From contig QKGY01000307.1 of NCBI GenBank assembly GCA_003250235.1, forward strand, positions 1 through 5,135: a DNA stretch of 5,135 nucleotides, written 5' to 3'. A program made the translations under genes and the position numbers. Shown here piece by piece: positions 1-5,135 of this stretch. The first letter of the stretch is position 1; each line of letters begins with the position of its first letter. Source of the stretch: Desulfuromonadaceae bacterium (GTDB lineage Bacteria > Desulfobacterota > Desulfuromonadia > Desulfuromonadales > SZUA-540). The notes beneath the pieces are model-generated. The model saw nothing but the letters and a program-made list of their open reading frames with translations. It was not told the origin of the DNA and did no database searches.

Positions 1-234
1 CTCATGCCGGCCGTGCAGTTCTCCGGCATGACCAACCCGGTCTCCTCACTCGAAGGCATCGGTCGCTGGATCGGCGAGGTCTACCCGACCACCTATTTCA
101 TCATCATCGCCCGCGGCACCTTCTCGAAGGCGTTGGGCTTTGTCGACCTGCAGAGCGCCATGATCCCCCTCGCCATAACGGCCCCGCTTCTGATCGCTCT
201 GGGGCTGGCGCTGCTCAGGAAACAGGAGCGCTGA
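1..234 (+). CDS. rbbA: ABC transporter, C-terminal permease end (RbbA-like), 5' part cut off by window
   Basis: Only the last 77 residues are inside the window; the frame is open at base 1 and ends at TGA 232-234, so the ATG at position 4 is internal, not a start. The stretch with FSGMTNPVSSLEG, then IGEVYPTTYF and RGTFSKALGF, followed by a hydrophobic helix and a LLRKQER tail, is typical of the last periplasmic loop and last membrane helix of ABC-2 permeases. From memory it is closest to RbbA/YhiH, a large protein with two ATPase domains fused to an ABC-2 permease. The next gene is a clear yhhJ homologue 2 bp away, which is the known rbbA-yhhJ order in enterobacteria and the main reason for the symbol. 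Expected role: energising and forming part of an exporter in the inner membrane; RbbA has also been linked to ribosomes in E. coli. The ATPase domains cannot be seen here, so a plain ABC-2 permease is the alternative. Confidence 0.75.
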   Translation, partial: LMPAVQFSGMTNPVSSLEGIGRWIGEVYPTTYFIIIARGTFSKALGFVDLQSAMIPLAITAPLLIALGLALLRKQER

Positions 235-236
235 CC

Positions 237-1352
237 ATGCGCCTGACCAACATCGGCAATCTGGGCGTCAAGGAACTGCGCAGTCTGGCCCGCGATCCGA
301 TCATGCTGGTGCTCATCGTCTATTCCTTCACCCTCGCCATCACCTCGGCCGCGACGGTTATGCCGGAGACCTTGCAGAAAGCCCCCATCGCCATTGTCGA
401 CGAAGACCGTTCGCCGCTGTCCCAGCAGATTATCGACGGCTTCGCTCTGCCCTATTTCCAGCCACCGCATCGGATCGACCAGGACGCCCGCATGGATGAG
501 GGAATCGATACCTTCGCCCTCGATATCCCCCCCGGCTTTCAGCGCGATGTGCTGGCCCAGCGCCGACCGACCATCCAGCTCAACATCGACGCCACCCGCA
601 TGTCGCAAGCCTTCTCGGGGGCCGGCTATATCCAATCCATCATCCTTACCGAGGTCAACAGGTTCGCCCAAGCACACCAGATGCCGATGCGAACCTCGCC
701 GGTCGACCTCGAACTGCGTGCCCGCTTCAACCCCGAACTCAACCGGGTCTGGTTCGGCTCGGTGATGGAGGTTATCAACCAGGTGACCTTGCTCTCCATC
801 ATCCTGGCCGGAGCCGCCCTGATCCGCGAGCGCGAACACGGTACGGTCGAGCACCTGCTGGTCATGCCGGTTACACCGTTCGAGATCATGATGGGCAAGA
901 TCTGGTCGATGGGGCTGGTGGTCCTGGGCGCTTCGGCGTTCGCGCTGACCGTCGTGGTGGAGGGACTTCTCGAAGTACCCGTGCAGGGCTCGGTGCCTCT
1001 CTTTCTGACCGGCACCGCCCTGCAGCTGTTCGCCACCACGGCACTGGGCATTTATCTCGGCACGATCGCCCGCTCCATGCCGCAATTCGGCCTGCTGGTT
1101 GTGCTTATCCTGCTGCCTCTCGAAGTGCTGTCGGGCAGCTTCACCCCGCGCGAGAGCATGCCCTACGGCATCCAGCTCATCATGCTGGCGGCCCCCAACA
1201 CCCACTACGTCATCCTCGCCCAGTCCATCCTGTACCGGGGCGCGGGCTTTTCTGTCGTCTGGCCGCAGTTCCTCGCCCTCGCCCTGATCGGCATGATCCT
1301 GTTCGCCCTTTCCCTGGGCCGCTTTCGCAAAACCCTGGCGACCCTGGTGTGA
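237..1352 (+). CDS. yhhJ: ABC-2 type transporter permease, YhhJ family
   Basis: Complete 371-residue inner-membrane permease, about the length of E. coli YhhJ. One N-terminal helix (about residues 21-41) is followed by a large periplasmic domain (about 42-175) holding the family stretches APIAIVDEDRSPLSQQI, IPPGFQRDVLA and DATRMSQAFSGAGYIQ. Five more helices lie at roughly 176-196, 222-245, 253-275, 283-303 and 342-363. The conserved ABC-2 signature IREREHGTVEHLLVMPVTPFE (from residue 196) and the TPRESMP motif (303-309) are intact. The ATG at 237 is preceded by AGGAG (224-228) with 8-base spacing and starts 2 bp after the upstream stop, so it is translationally coupled to the RbbA-like gene. 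It has no ATPase domain and must rely on that partner. The exported substrate is unknown; homologues are usually annotated as multidrug or unknown-substrate exporters and are often paired with an HlyD-type periplasmic adaptor. Family assignment is confident, substrate is not. Confidence 0.93.
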   Translation: MRLTNIGNLGVKELRSLARDPIMLVLIVYSFTLAITSAATVMPETLQKAPIAIVDEDRSPLSQQIIDGFALPYFQPPHRIDQDARMDEGIDTFALDIPPGFQRDVLAQRRPTIQLNIDATRMSQAFSGAGYIQSIILTEVNRFAQAHQMPMRTSPVDLELRARFNPELNRVWFGSVMEVINQVTLLSIILAGAALIREREHGTVEHLLVMPVTPFEIMMGKIWSMGLVVLGASAFALTVVVEGLLEVPVQGSVPLFLTGTALQLFATTALGIYLGTIARSMPQFGLLVVLILLPLEVLSGSFTPRESMPYGIQLIMLAAPNTHYVILAQSILYRGAGFSVVWPQFLALALIGMILFALSLGRFRKTLATLV

Positions 1353-1413
1353 ACCGAGGGGGAACATTCCTCCGAAGAGACTCTTTCCCTCGAAAGACCT
1401 CCCATTTCCTCAC

Positions 1414-1445
1414 TTGATATTTTCCTTTTTTCGTTTTGATTTATT
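1414..1445 (+). promoter_or_regulatory. Possible sigma-70 type promoter for the cyclase gene
   Basis: TTGATA at 1414-1419 matches five of six bases of the -35 consensus and lies in an AT-rich tract. The matching -10 is weak: TGATTT (1437-1442) is at 17-base spacing, while the better TTTATT (1440-1445) is at 20. The T-rich spacer and AT-rich setting favour a promoter here, but the exact boxes are uncertain. Confidence 0.25.
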
Positions 1446-1471
1446 CTATGGACAAGGCTTTTCCCATAGAA
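1444..1471. repeat. Inverted repeat, 8-bp arms, in the cyclase leader
   Basis: TTCTATGG (1444-1451) and CCATAGAA (1464-1471) are perfect reverse complements separated by 12 bases. The repeat lies 49 bases before the chosen start and just downstream of the possible promoter. No T run follows, so it is not an intrinsic terminator. It could be an operator for a dimeric regulator or an mRNA leader hairpin; nothing here decides between these. Confidence 0.55.
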
Positions 1472-1511
1472 ATACTTGATGGCCCGCCTTGTTGAACGCC
1501 GCATTCCGGAC

Positions 1512-1515
1512 GGAG
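1512..1515 (+). promoter_or_regulatory. Ribosome binding site that fixes the cyclase start at 1521
   Basis: GGAG at 1512-1515 sits 5 bases before ATG 1521. The earlier in-frame starts, TTG 1476 and ATG 1479, have no purine-rich site upstream and would add 15 or 14 residues ahead of an otherwise standard signal peptide. Confidence 0.75.
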
Positions 1516-1520
1516 TATCG

Positions 1521-3203
1521 ATGGCCCGCTCCACATCCAAAATTCGTTATGCCCTGATTTCACTGACCTTGATCCTCCTGGGCATGGCCTCATCGGCCTC
1601 CGCTGGGCAAACCGGGCCCCGCAACATTCTCGTCCTGCTCTCCTACCACATGTCTCTGCCCTGGACCCAATCGTTTCTCCAGGGGCTTCAGGAGGCCCAA
1701 ATCCGCTACGGAGACCGGCTGCATCTTTATGTGGAAAACATGGAAAGCATCCGGCTCCGGGAGTCCCTGAGCGACGAAGAATGGGCAGACTACCTGCGCA
1801 AAAAATATCATGCCATCCACTTTGACGCCGCCATCGCCGAATCGGCCAAAGCCAGTGAATTTCTCAGTGCCTGGGGCGAAAAGACGCTGGGGAAAATCCC
1901 GCGAATCCACTACAGTCTGAAACAAAACGGGGCCGATGCGAAGACCCTTACGCTTCAGGTTCAAATGAACGATTGCGTTCTTAAAACCTTCGAACTGGCC
2001 CTGGCACAAAACCCGAAGGCAAAACGCGTTGTGTTTGTGGACGGACAAAGCGAAAGCAGCCAGCCCATTCTCACTCTCTTGCAACCGCTCCTGGCAAACC
2101 ACCCCGAATTGGAACTCGTCATCATCCGGGAGTTTTCCATCGAGAGCCTGCTTCATGAAGTCGCATCACAACCCAGAGAGGCCATCGTCTTCTACACGCT
2201 GGTCTTTCACGATGTGACCGGAAGACCGCTCTATCCCAAACAGGTTCTCAAAGAGCTGGTGGCGGTTTCACCCGCGCCCGTTTACACCTTCTGGGCATCC
2301 TTGATGGACAGCGGCGTGGTGGGCGGGCACATGATCGACGGGGCAAAAACGGCCCGACAGATGGTTCAGGCGGCGTTTGACGCCCTGGAAGAAGGAGAGT
2401 TTAAAAAAGACTATGATACCTTGACCAGCATAGTCGACTGGAACGCCCTTTGCCGGTGGGACATCGCCCCAGCCCTGATTCCCGCTGAAGCCACGGTCAT
2501 CAACCAGCCCCCACCGCTGTTGCAGAGCCATTTTCGCCCGATCATGACAACAGCCGGTATCGTTGTCGTCCTGTTTCTCCTGCTCATCCTGTTCTGGCTG
2601 ATCAAACTGGCCGCTCTCAACAAAAAGCTGAAAGAAGCCAATGAGCAGGTGATCCTCGCCAGAGACGAGGCCGAAAAGCTGGCTCGAACCGATATCCTGA
2701 CCGGCCTCAACAACAGGCGGGCGTTTTTTGAAAAAGGGGCGCAGGTTTTCCTGGAGGCCAAAAGGTTGGAAAAACCCTTGGCGACTCTGCTCCTGGACAT
2801 CGACCACTTCAAGACCGTCAACGATACGTATGGACACACGATTGGGGACGAAGCGATCAAGGCTTTTGCCAAGGTGCTCACGGATTCGAGCAGAGACATG
2901 GATATCGTGGCGCGATTCGGCGGCGAGGAATTTGCCGTGATTACGCCCTTTACAGACTGTCGGGGCGCCGTGAATGTTGCGGAACGGATCCGCAGGGAAA
3001 CAGAGGCCGGGGCATTCCGGCTTGACGGTCATGCCGTTCGATTTACCGTCAGCATCGGCGTCTTTTGCACGAAGCCGGGATTGGGCTCCCCACTGACGAT
3101 AAACGAATACATCAAATACGCCGATGACGCCCTCTACCAGGCCAAAAAATCCGGGAGAAACCGCGTCGTCCTTTATGAGGCGCCTTCGGCAGAGCCGCAC
3201 TAG
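1521..3203 (+). CDS. Membrane diguanylate cyclase with periplasmic ABC-type substrate-binding sensor domain
   Basis: Predicted 560-residue enzyme making c-di-GMP from two GTP. Residues 1-28 are a signal peptide (basic start, hydrophobic core, ASA cleavage site). Residues about 33-330 resemble the ABC_sub_bind periplasmic-binding fold found in sensor kinases and cyclases. Supporting features are ILVLLSYHMSLPWTQSFLQG near its start, the GGHMIDGAKTARQM stretch near 268, and the DWNALCRWDI linker (306-315), which matches the DW..L.RW.I linker I recall from such sensors. One helix (about 341-361) leads to a coiled coil (about 363-388) and a GGDEF domain starting at DILTGLNNRR (391). The active site is GGEEF (467-471) and the product-inhibition I-site RxxD is intact (RDMD, 458-461), so an active, feedback-inhibited cyclase is expected. 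No EAL or HD-GYP domain is present. Two periplasmic cysteines (152, 311) could form a disulfide. The ligand is unknown. Sampled lines are near 50% GC, lower than in yhhJ. The start is chosen by GGAG 1512-1515; ATG 1479 is the alternative. It is flanked by its own leader and a strong terminator, so it is probably monocistronic. Confidence 0.92.
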   Translation: MARSTSKIRYALISLTLILLGMASSASAGQTGPRNILVLLSYHMSLPWTQSFLQGLQEAQIRYGDRLHLYVENMESIRLRESLSDEEWADYLRKKYHAIHFDAAIAESAKASEFLSAWGEKTLGKIPRIHYSLKQNGADAKTLTLQVQMNDCVLKTFELALAQNPKAKRVVFVDGQSESSQPILTLLQPLLANHPELELVIIREFSIESLLHEVASQPREAIVFYTLVFHDVTGRPLYPKQVLKELVAVSPAPVYTFWASLMDSGVVGGHMIDGAKTARQMVQAAFDALEEGEFKKDYDTLTSIVDWNALCRWDIAPALIPAEATVINQPPPLLQSHFRPIMTTAGIVVVLFLLLILFWLIKLAALNKKLKEANEQVILARDEAEKLARTDILTGLNNRRAFFEKGAQVFLEAKRLEKPLATLLLDIDHFKTVNDTYGHTIGDEAIKAFAKVLTDSSRDMDIVARFGGEEFAVITPFTDCRGAVNVAERIRRETEAGAFRLDGHAVRFTVSIGVFCTKPGLGSPLTINEYIKYADDALYQAKKSGRNRVVLYEAPSAEPH

Positions 3204-3245
3204 CGGACGAAGAGCTTCCCCGGATCGCAAAGACTCTCCCAGAGG

Positions 3246-3280
3246 AAACGCCCCCAGCCCGTCGGCAGGGGGCGTTTTTT
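3246..3280 (+). terminator. Intrinsic terminator after the cyclase gene
   Basis: AAACGCCCCC (3246-3255) pairs perfectly with GGGGGCGTTT (3268-3277), and the T run extends to 3280. The 12-base loop has a small inner GCC/GGC pairing (3257-3259 with 3264-3266). The T run orients it for the plus-strand cyclase transcript. It lies between convergent genes, 8 bases beyond the nhaA stop. On the minus strand only three Ts follow the stem, so termination in that direction would be weaker but possible. Confidence 0.92.
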
Positions 3281-3287
3281 GTCGATG

Positions 3288-4475
3288 CTAGTTGGCAGGT
3301 GCGGATGAGGAAGAGCTTTTCAGGATCAGGTAGCCGAATATTCCGGAGATCAGCGAACCGCTGAGAATGCCGATGCGGTGGCTGAACAGATAGCTCTCGG
3401 CGCTGCCGCCGGTATGTTCGAAAGCAAGGCCGCCGATAAACAGGCTCATGGTAAAACCGATACCGCACAGCACAGAGACGCCGAACAGCTGACGCCAGGA
3501 CCCCTGCTCCGGCAACCGCGCCCAGCCCAAGCGGATAGCCATGGCGGAAAATCCGAAAACCCCCGCCAGCTTGCCGATCACCAGACCGAGCATGATCCCC
3601 AACGGCACGTGATGGAACAGAGCGCCCGGCGTCATCCCGGCCAGGGGAATACCGGCATTGGCGAAGGCAAAGAGGGGAAGAATCCAGAAATTCACCCAGG
3701 GTTGCAGGGCATGTTCGAGGCTTTCAAGTGGGGAATGATGCGGATTTTTGCGCCCATGCAGCGGGATGGCAAAGGCCAGGGCCACCCCCGCCAGGGTAGC
3801 ATGCACGCCGGACTTGAGAACGAAGAGCCAGAGAAAAGCACCGACCCAGATGTAGGGAGCCAGCGTTTCGACCCCGAGGCGGTTCAACAACGCCAGAAGG
3901 GCGATGCACAACAGGGCCAGCAGCAGCATGGTCCCCGAGACGTCCCCCGAATAGAACAGGGCAATGATGACAATGGCACCGAGGTCGTCGATAATGGCCA
4001 GGGCCAGCAGAAAGATCTTCAACGAAGACGGTACCCTATCACCGACGAGGGCGAGAATACCGAGGGCGAAGGCGATGTCTGTGGCTGCCGGGATCGCCCA
4101 GCCGTTCAGAGCCGTCGCGTCCCCGGCATTTACGGCCACGTAGATCAGCGCCGGCATCAGCATGCCCCCCAGGGCGGCAATTCCGGGCAGAATGATCTGA
4201 TCGCGGCTCGAGAGCTGACCGACCAGCAGCTCCCGTTTGACTTCGAGGCCGATCAGCAGGAAAAATACCGCCATGAGGCCGTCATTGATCCAGAGCAGCA
4301 GGGGTTTGGCCACCTCGATGTCGCCGAGACGCACTTCCAGAGGGGTTTGCAGCATCAGATCGTAAAAACAGCGAAGCGGCGAGTTGGCGAACCCCATCGC
4401 CGCCAGGGTGGCGATCATCAAAAGGATTCCGACTGCGGATTCCTTGCGTAAAAATGCAGCGACAGCCTCTCTCAT
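3288..4475 (-). CDS. nhaA: Na+/H+ antiporter NhaA
   Basis: Complete 395-residue inner-membrane antiporter (E. coli NhaA is 388), exporting Na+ or Li+ against entry of 2 H+ for sodium and alkaline-pH tolerance. All key residues are visible and most fall at E. coli numbers: ion-binding D163 and D164 in IIDDLGAIVI, D133 in ATDIAFALG, D65, E78 and E82 in the NDGLMAVFFLLIGLEVKRE region, and H225 in KSGVHATLAG. The equivalent of K300 is K302 in LVIGKLAGVFG. The helix XI motif VLCGIGFTMSLFIGGLAF (335-352) is intact. The C-terminus ends in a short serine-rich tail. ATG 4475 has GGAG on the minus strand (4487-4484) at 8-base spacing; the ATG at 4479 is out of frame. It is convergent with the cyclase and divergent from the AraC-type gene. 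No nhaR-like LysR gene is seen here, so control may differ from E. coli. Confidence 0.97.
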   Translation of the reverse strand: MREAVAAFLRKESAVGILLMIATLAAMGFANSPLRCFYDLMLQTPLEVRLGDIEVAKPLLLWINDGLMAVFFLLIGLEVKRELLVGQLSSRDQIILPGIAALGGMLMPALIYVAVNAGDATALNGWAIPAATDIAFALGILALVGDRVPSSLKIFLLALAIIDDLGAIVIIALFYSGDVSGTMLLLALLCIALLALLNRLGVETLAPYIWVGAFLWLFVLKSGVHATLAGVALAFAIPLHGRKNPHHSPLESLEHALQPWVNFWILPLFAFANAGIPLAGMTPGALFHHVPLGIMLGLVIGKLAGVFGFSAMAIRLGWARLPEQGSWRQLFGVSVLCGIGFTMSLFIGGLAFEHTGGSAESYLFSHRIGILSGSLISGIFGYLILKSSSSSAPAN

Positions 4476-4510
4476 ACATGGATCTCCAGTCGTTAAGATG
4501 TAATTCTATA

Positions 4511-4539
4511 ACGATAGACGTTGAGAAGGCCCGTCGCAA
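4511..4539 (-). promoter_or_regulatory. Possible nhaA promoter
   Basis: Read on the minus strand, TTGCGA (4539-4534) and TATCGT (4516-4511) are separated by exactly 17 bases, each matching four of six consensus bases. The position, about 36 bases before the nhaA start, would give a short leader with its ribosome site intact. Confidence 0.3.
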
Positions 4540-4554
4540 GATTTTTGGGGAATT

Positions 4555-4583
4555 TTGCCTCACCCGCTTTCGGGGAAGAAAAT
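4555..4583 (+). promoter_or_regulatory. Possible promoter of the AraC-type regulator gene
   Basis: TTGCCT (4555-4560) and GAAAAT (4578-4583) are 17 bases apart, each with four of six consensus bases. It would be nearly back to back with the possible nhaA promoter, so one bound regulator could affect both. The match is weak. Confidence 0.2.
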
Positions 4584-4645
4584 TTATTTGAGCAATAACG
4601 GTCAGGAAAAGTGCCGCATTGCTGGGTAGGATGACACGCGAGTTG

Positions 4646-4651
4646 AGGAGG
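4646..4651 (+). promoter_or_regulatory. Ribosome binding site that fixes the AraC-type start at 4658
   Basis: AGGAGG at 4646-4651 lies 6 bases before ATG 4658. An in-frame ATG at 4631 would add 9 residues, but its only purine run (TAGG 4627-4630) touches the start codon and is badly spaced. Confidence 0.8.
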
Positions 4652-4657
4652 ACGTCG

Positions 4658-5135
4658 ATGACACGGGAAACGGAAATCGCCTACGAGAAGCGCTTCGAGC
4701 GGGTGTTCGATTTTATCGAACGGCACCTGGACGAACCGTTGAGCGTCGAGCAGCTGAGCCGGGTGGCGCATTTTTCCAAGTTCCATTTTCATCGGCAATT
4801 TTCCCAGTATGTCGGCATCGGGGTCTTCGCCTATGTGCGTGGGCAAAGGCTCAAACGGGCCTCTCAGAGACTGGTATTCCATAAGAAGGAGCGGATCATC
4901 GATATCGCTCTGGATGCCGGATTCGAGAGCCCCGAGGCGTTCGCACGCGCCTTCAGGCAGGCATTCGGGCAATCCCCCTCTCAATTCAGAAAATCCCCCC
5001 AATGGCCGCCGTGGAGTGAGCGCCTGCGGATTCCGGCCCGACAAAGGAGCAAAACGATGGATGTAAAGATTGTCAATTTTGAAGAGACCCGGGTGGCGGT
5101 GCTGTCGCACGTCGGCCCTCCTGAAAATGTCAACG
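4658..5135 (+). CDS. AraC-family transcriptional regulator with GyrI-like effector domain (3' part cut off by window)
   Basis: The frame stays open to the window edge, giving 159 residues of a longer cytoplasmic DNA-binding protein. Two AraC-type helix-turn-helix motifs are at the N-terminus: the first around LSVEQLSRVAHFSKFHFHRQF (28-48), the second around IIDIALDAGFESPEAFARAFR (80-100) followed by the classic FGQSPSQFR ending (103-111). A proline- and arginine-rich linker (about 112-133) leads to MDVKIVNFEETRVAVLSHVGPP (134-155), which resembles the first strand of GyrI-like/AraC_E_bind small-molecule binding domains. This N-terminal HTH, C-terminal GyrI order is that of E. coli Rob, whose relatives control drug, solvent or stress responses. 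It is transcribed away from nhaA, so nhaA or itself are possible targets; this is inference from position only. The C-terminal domain is seen only at its start, but its opening motif is characteristic. The start is supported by AGGAGG at 4646-4651. Confidence 0.92.
   Translation, partial: MTRETEIAYEKRFERVFDFIERHLDEPLSVEQLSRVAHFSKFHFHRQFSQYVGIGVFAYVRGQRLKRASQRLVFHKKERIIDIALDAGFESPEAFARAFRQAFGQSPSQFRKSPQWPPWSERLRIPARQRSKTMDVKIVNFEETRVAVLSHVGPPENVN
5044..5059 (+). promoter_or_regulatory. Possible internal ribosome binding site and in-frame start for the GyrI-like domain
   Basis: AAGGAG (5044-5049) sits 7 bases before an in-frame ATG (5057-5059, residue 134), exactly where the linker ends and the GyrI-like domain begins. 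The strength and spacing match a genuine translation start, so a separate GyrI-like protein could be made from the same message. The encoded residues (RQRSK) are ordinary linker, so chance remains possible. Confidence 0.4.

Larger units (their letters stand above)
1353..1520. other. Intergenic leader between yhhJ and the cyclase gene
   Basis: This gap has an imperfect inverted repeat just after the yhhJ stop (CGAGGG 1355-1360 with CCCTCG 1387-1392, 26-base loop). It is not followed directly by a T run, so it is a poor intrinsic terminator. From about 1408 to 1449 the sequence is strikingly AT-rich against a GC-rich background and holds a possible promoter, and an 8-bp inverted repeat follows (1444-1471). 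In the cyclase frame, TTG 1476 and ATG 1479 lie in this gap but lack a ribosome binding site. Whether the cyclase is partly read through from the exporter operon cannot be told from sequence alone. Confidence 0.6.
4476..4657. other. Divergent intergenic region between nhaA and the AraC-type regulator
   Basis: This 182-bp gap must carry promoters for both outward genes and is AT-richer in its middle than the genes beside it. It holds the possible nhaA promoter (4511-4539, minus), a possible regulator promoter (4555-4583, plus), a 4-bp stem CCCG/CGGG at 4563-4574 too small to call, and the regulator ribosome binding site. I see no long dyad that would be an obvious AraC-family operator, and no known riboswitch that I can recognise. 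Confidence 0.6.

Noticed and set aside
93..1367. Long minus-strand open frame (424 codons) opposite yhhJ
   Set aside because: Its translation is rich in Q, G, R, H and D with no recognisable domain, and it lies antisense to a conserved membrane protein; this is a usual effect of high-GC codon bias.
1355..1392. Intrinsic terminator after yhhJ
   Set aside because: Only a 6-bp stem with a 26-base loop and no T run directly after it.
1353..1520. c-di-GMP (GEMM-type) riboswitch before the cyclase gene
   Set aside because: I looked for the conserved aptamer core and saw nothing like it; the region is mostly T-rich with one short dyad.
2268..3230. Minus-strand open frame (320 codons) opposite the cyclase
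   Set aside because: It is antisense to the conserved GGEEF domain and has no recognisable motif.
3378..4451. Long plus-strand open frame (357 codons) opposite nhaA
   Set aside because: The product is Q, G and R rich with no known fold and no membrane segments, while the other strand encodes an NhaA with every key residue.
4563..4574. CCCG-CTTT-CGGG hairpin between the divergent genes
   Set aside because: A 4-bp stem without a T run is expected by chance in GC-rich DNA and lies where no terminator is needed.
4493..5110. Minus-strand open frame (205 codons) opposite the AraC-type gene
   Set aside because: It overlaps clear HTH and GyrI-like coding sequence on the plus strand and shows no domain of its own.

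Overview
The window reads as a GC-rich Gram-negative chromosome segment. Clues are periplasm-directed proteins, an ABC-2 exporter of the RbbA/YhhJ kind, a membrane diguanylate cyclase and a canonical NhaA antiporter. The gene content and style would suit a deltaproteobacterium such as a Desulfuromonas/Geobacter relative, but that is inference; no rRNA or other taxonomic marker is present.

Layout. Positions 1-234 hold the 3' end of an ABC transporter gene (RbbA-like C-terminal permease part). It is followed after 2 bp by a complete yhhJ-type ABC-2 permease (237-1352), so the two are one operon running in from the left. A 168-bp gap, with an AT-rich tract and an 8-bp inverted repeat, leads to a diguanylate cyclase gene (best start 1521, end 3203). 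Its product has a signal peptide, a periplasmic ABC-type substrate-binding sensor, one membrane helix, a short coiled coil and a GGEEF domain with an intact I-site. A strong intrinsic terminator (3246-3280) separates it from the convergent nhaA (4475-3288, minus strand). A 182-bp divergent promoter region follows. Then comes an AraC/Rob-type regulator on the plus strand (4658 to beyond the right edge), with two HTH motifs and the start of a GyrI-like effector-binding domain.

How the genes fit together. The RbbA/YhhJ pair forms a membrane exporter, probably with an HlyD-type adaptor gene outside the window. The cyclase would turn a periplasmic ligand signal into c-di-GMP. NhaA exports Na+ in exchange for H+. 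The AraC/GyrI protein is divergent to nhaA and could regulate it, itself, or distant targets. The four units look like separate transcription units rather than one pathway.

I found no mobile element, CRISPR array, tRNA or rRNA. I see no convincing new multi-gene system. The points most worth a second look are an in-frame internal ribosome binding site at the domain junction of the AraC/GyrI gene, the inverted repeat in the cyclase leader, and the unidentified ligand of the cyclase sensor.
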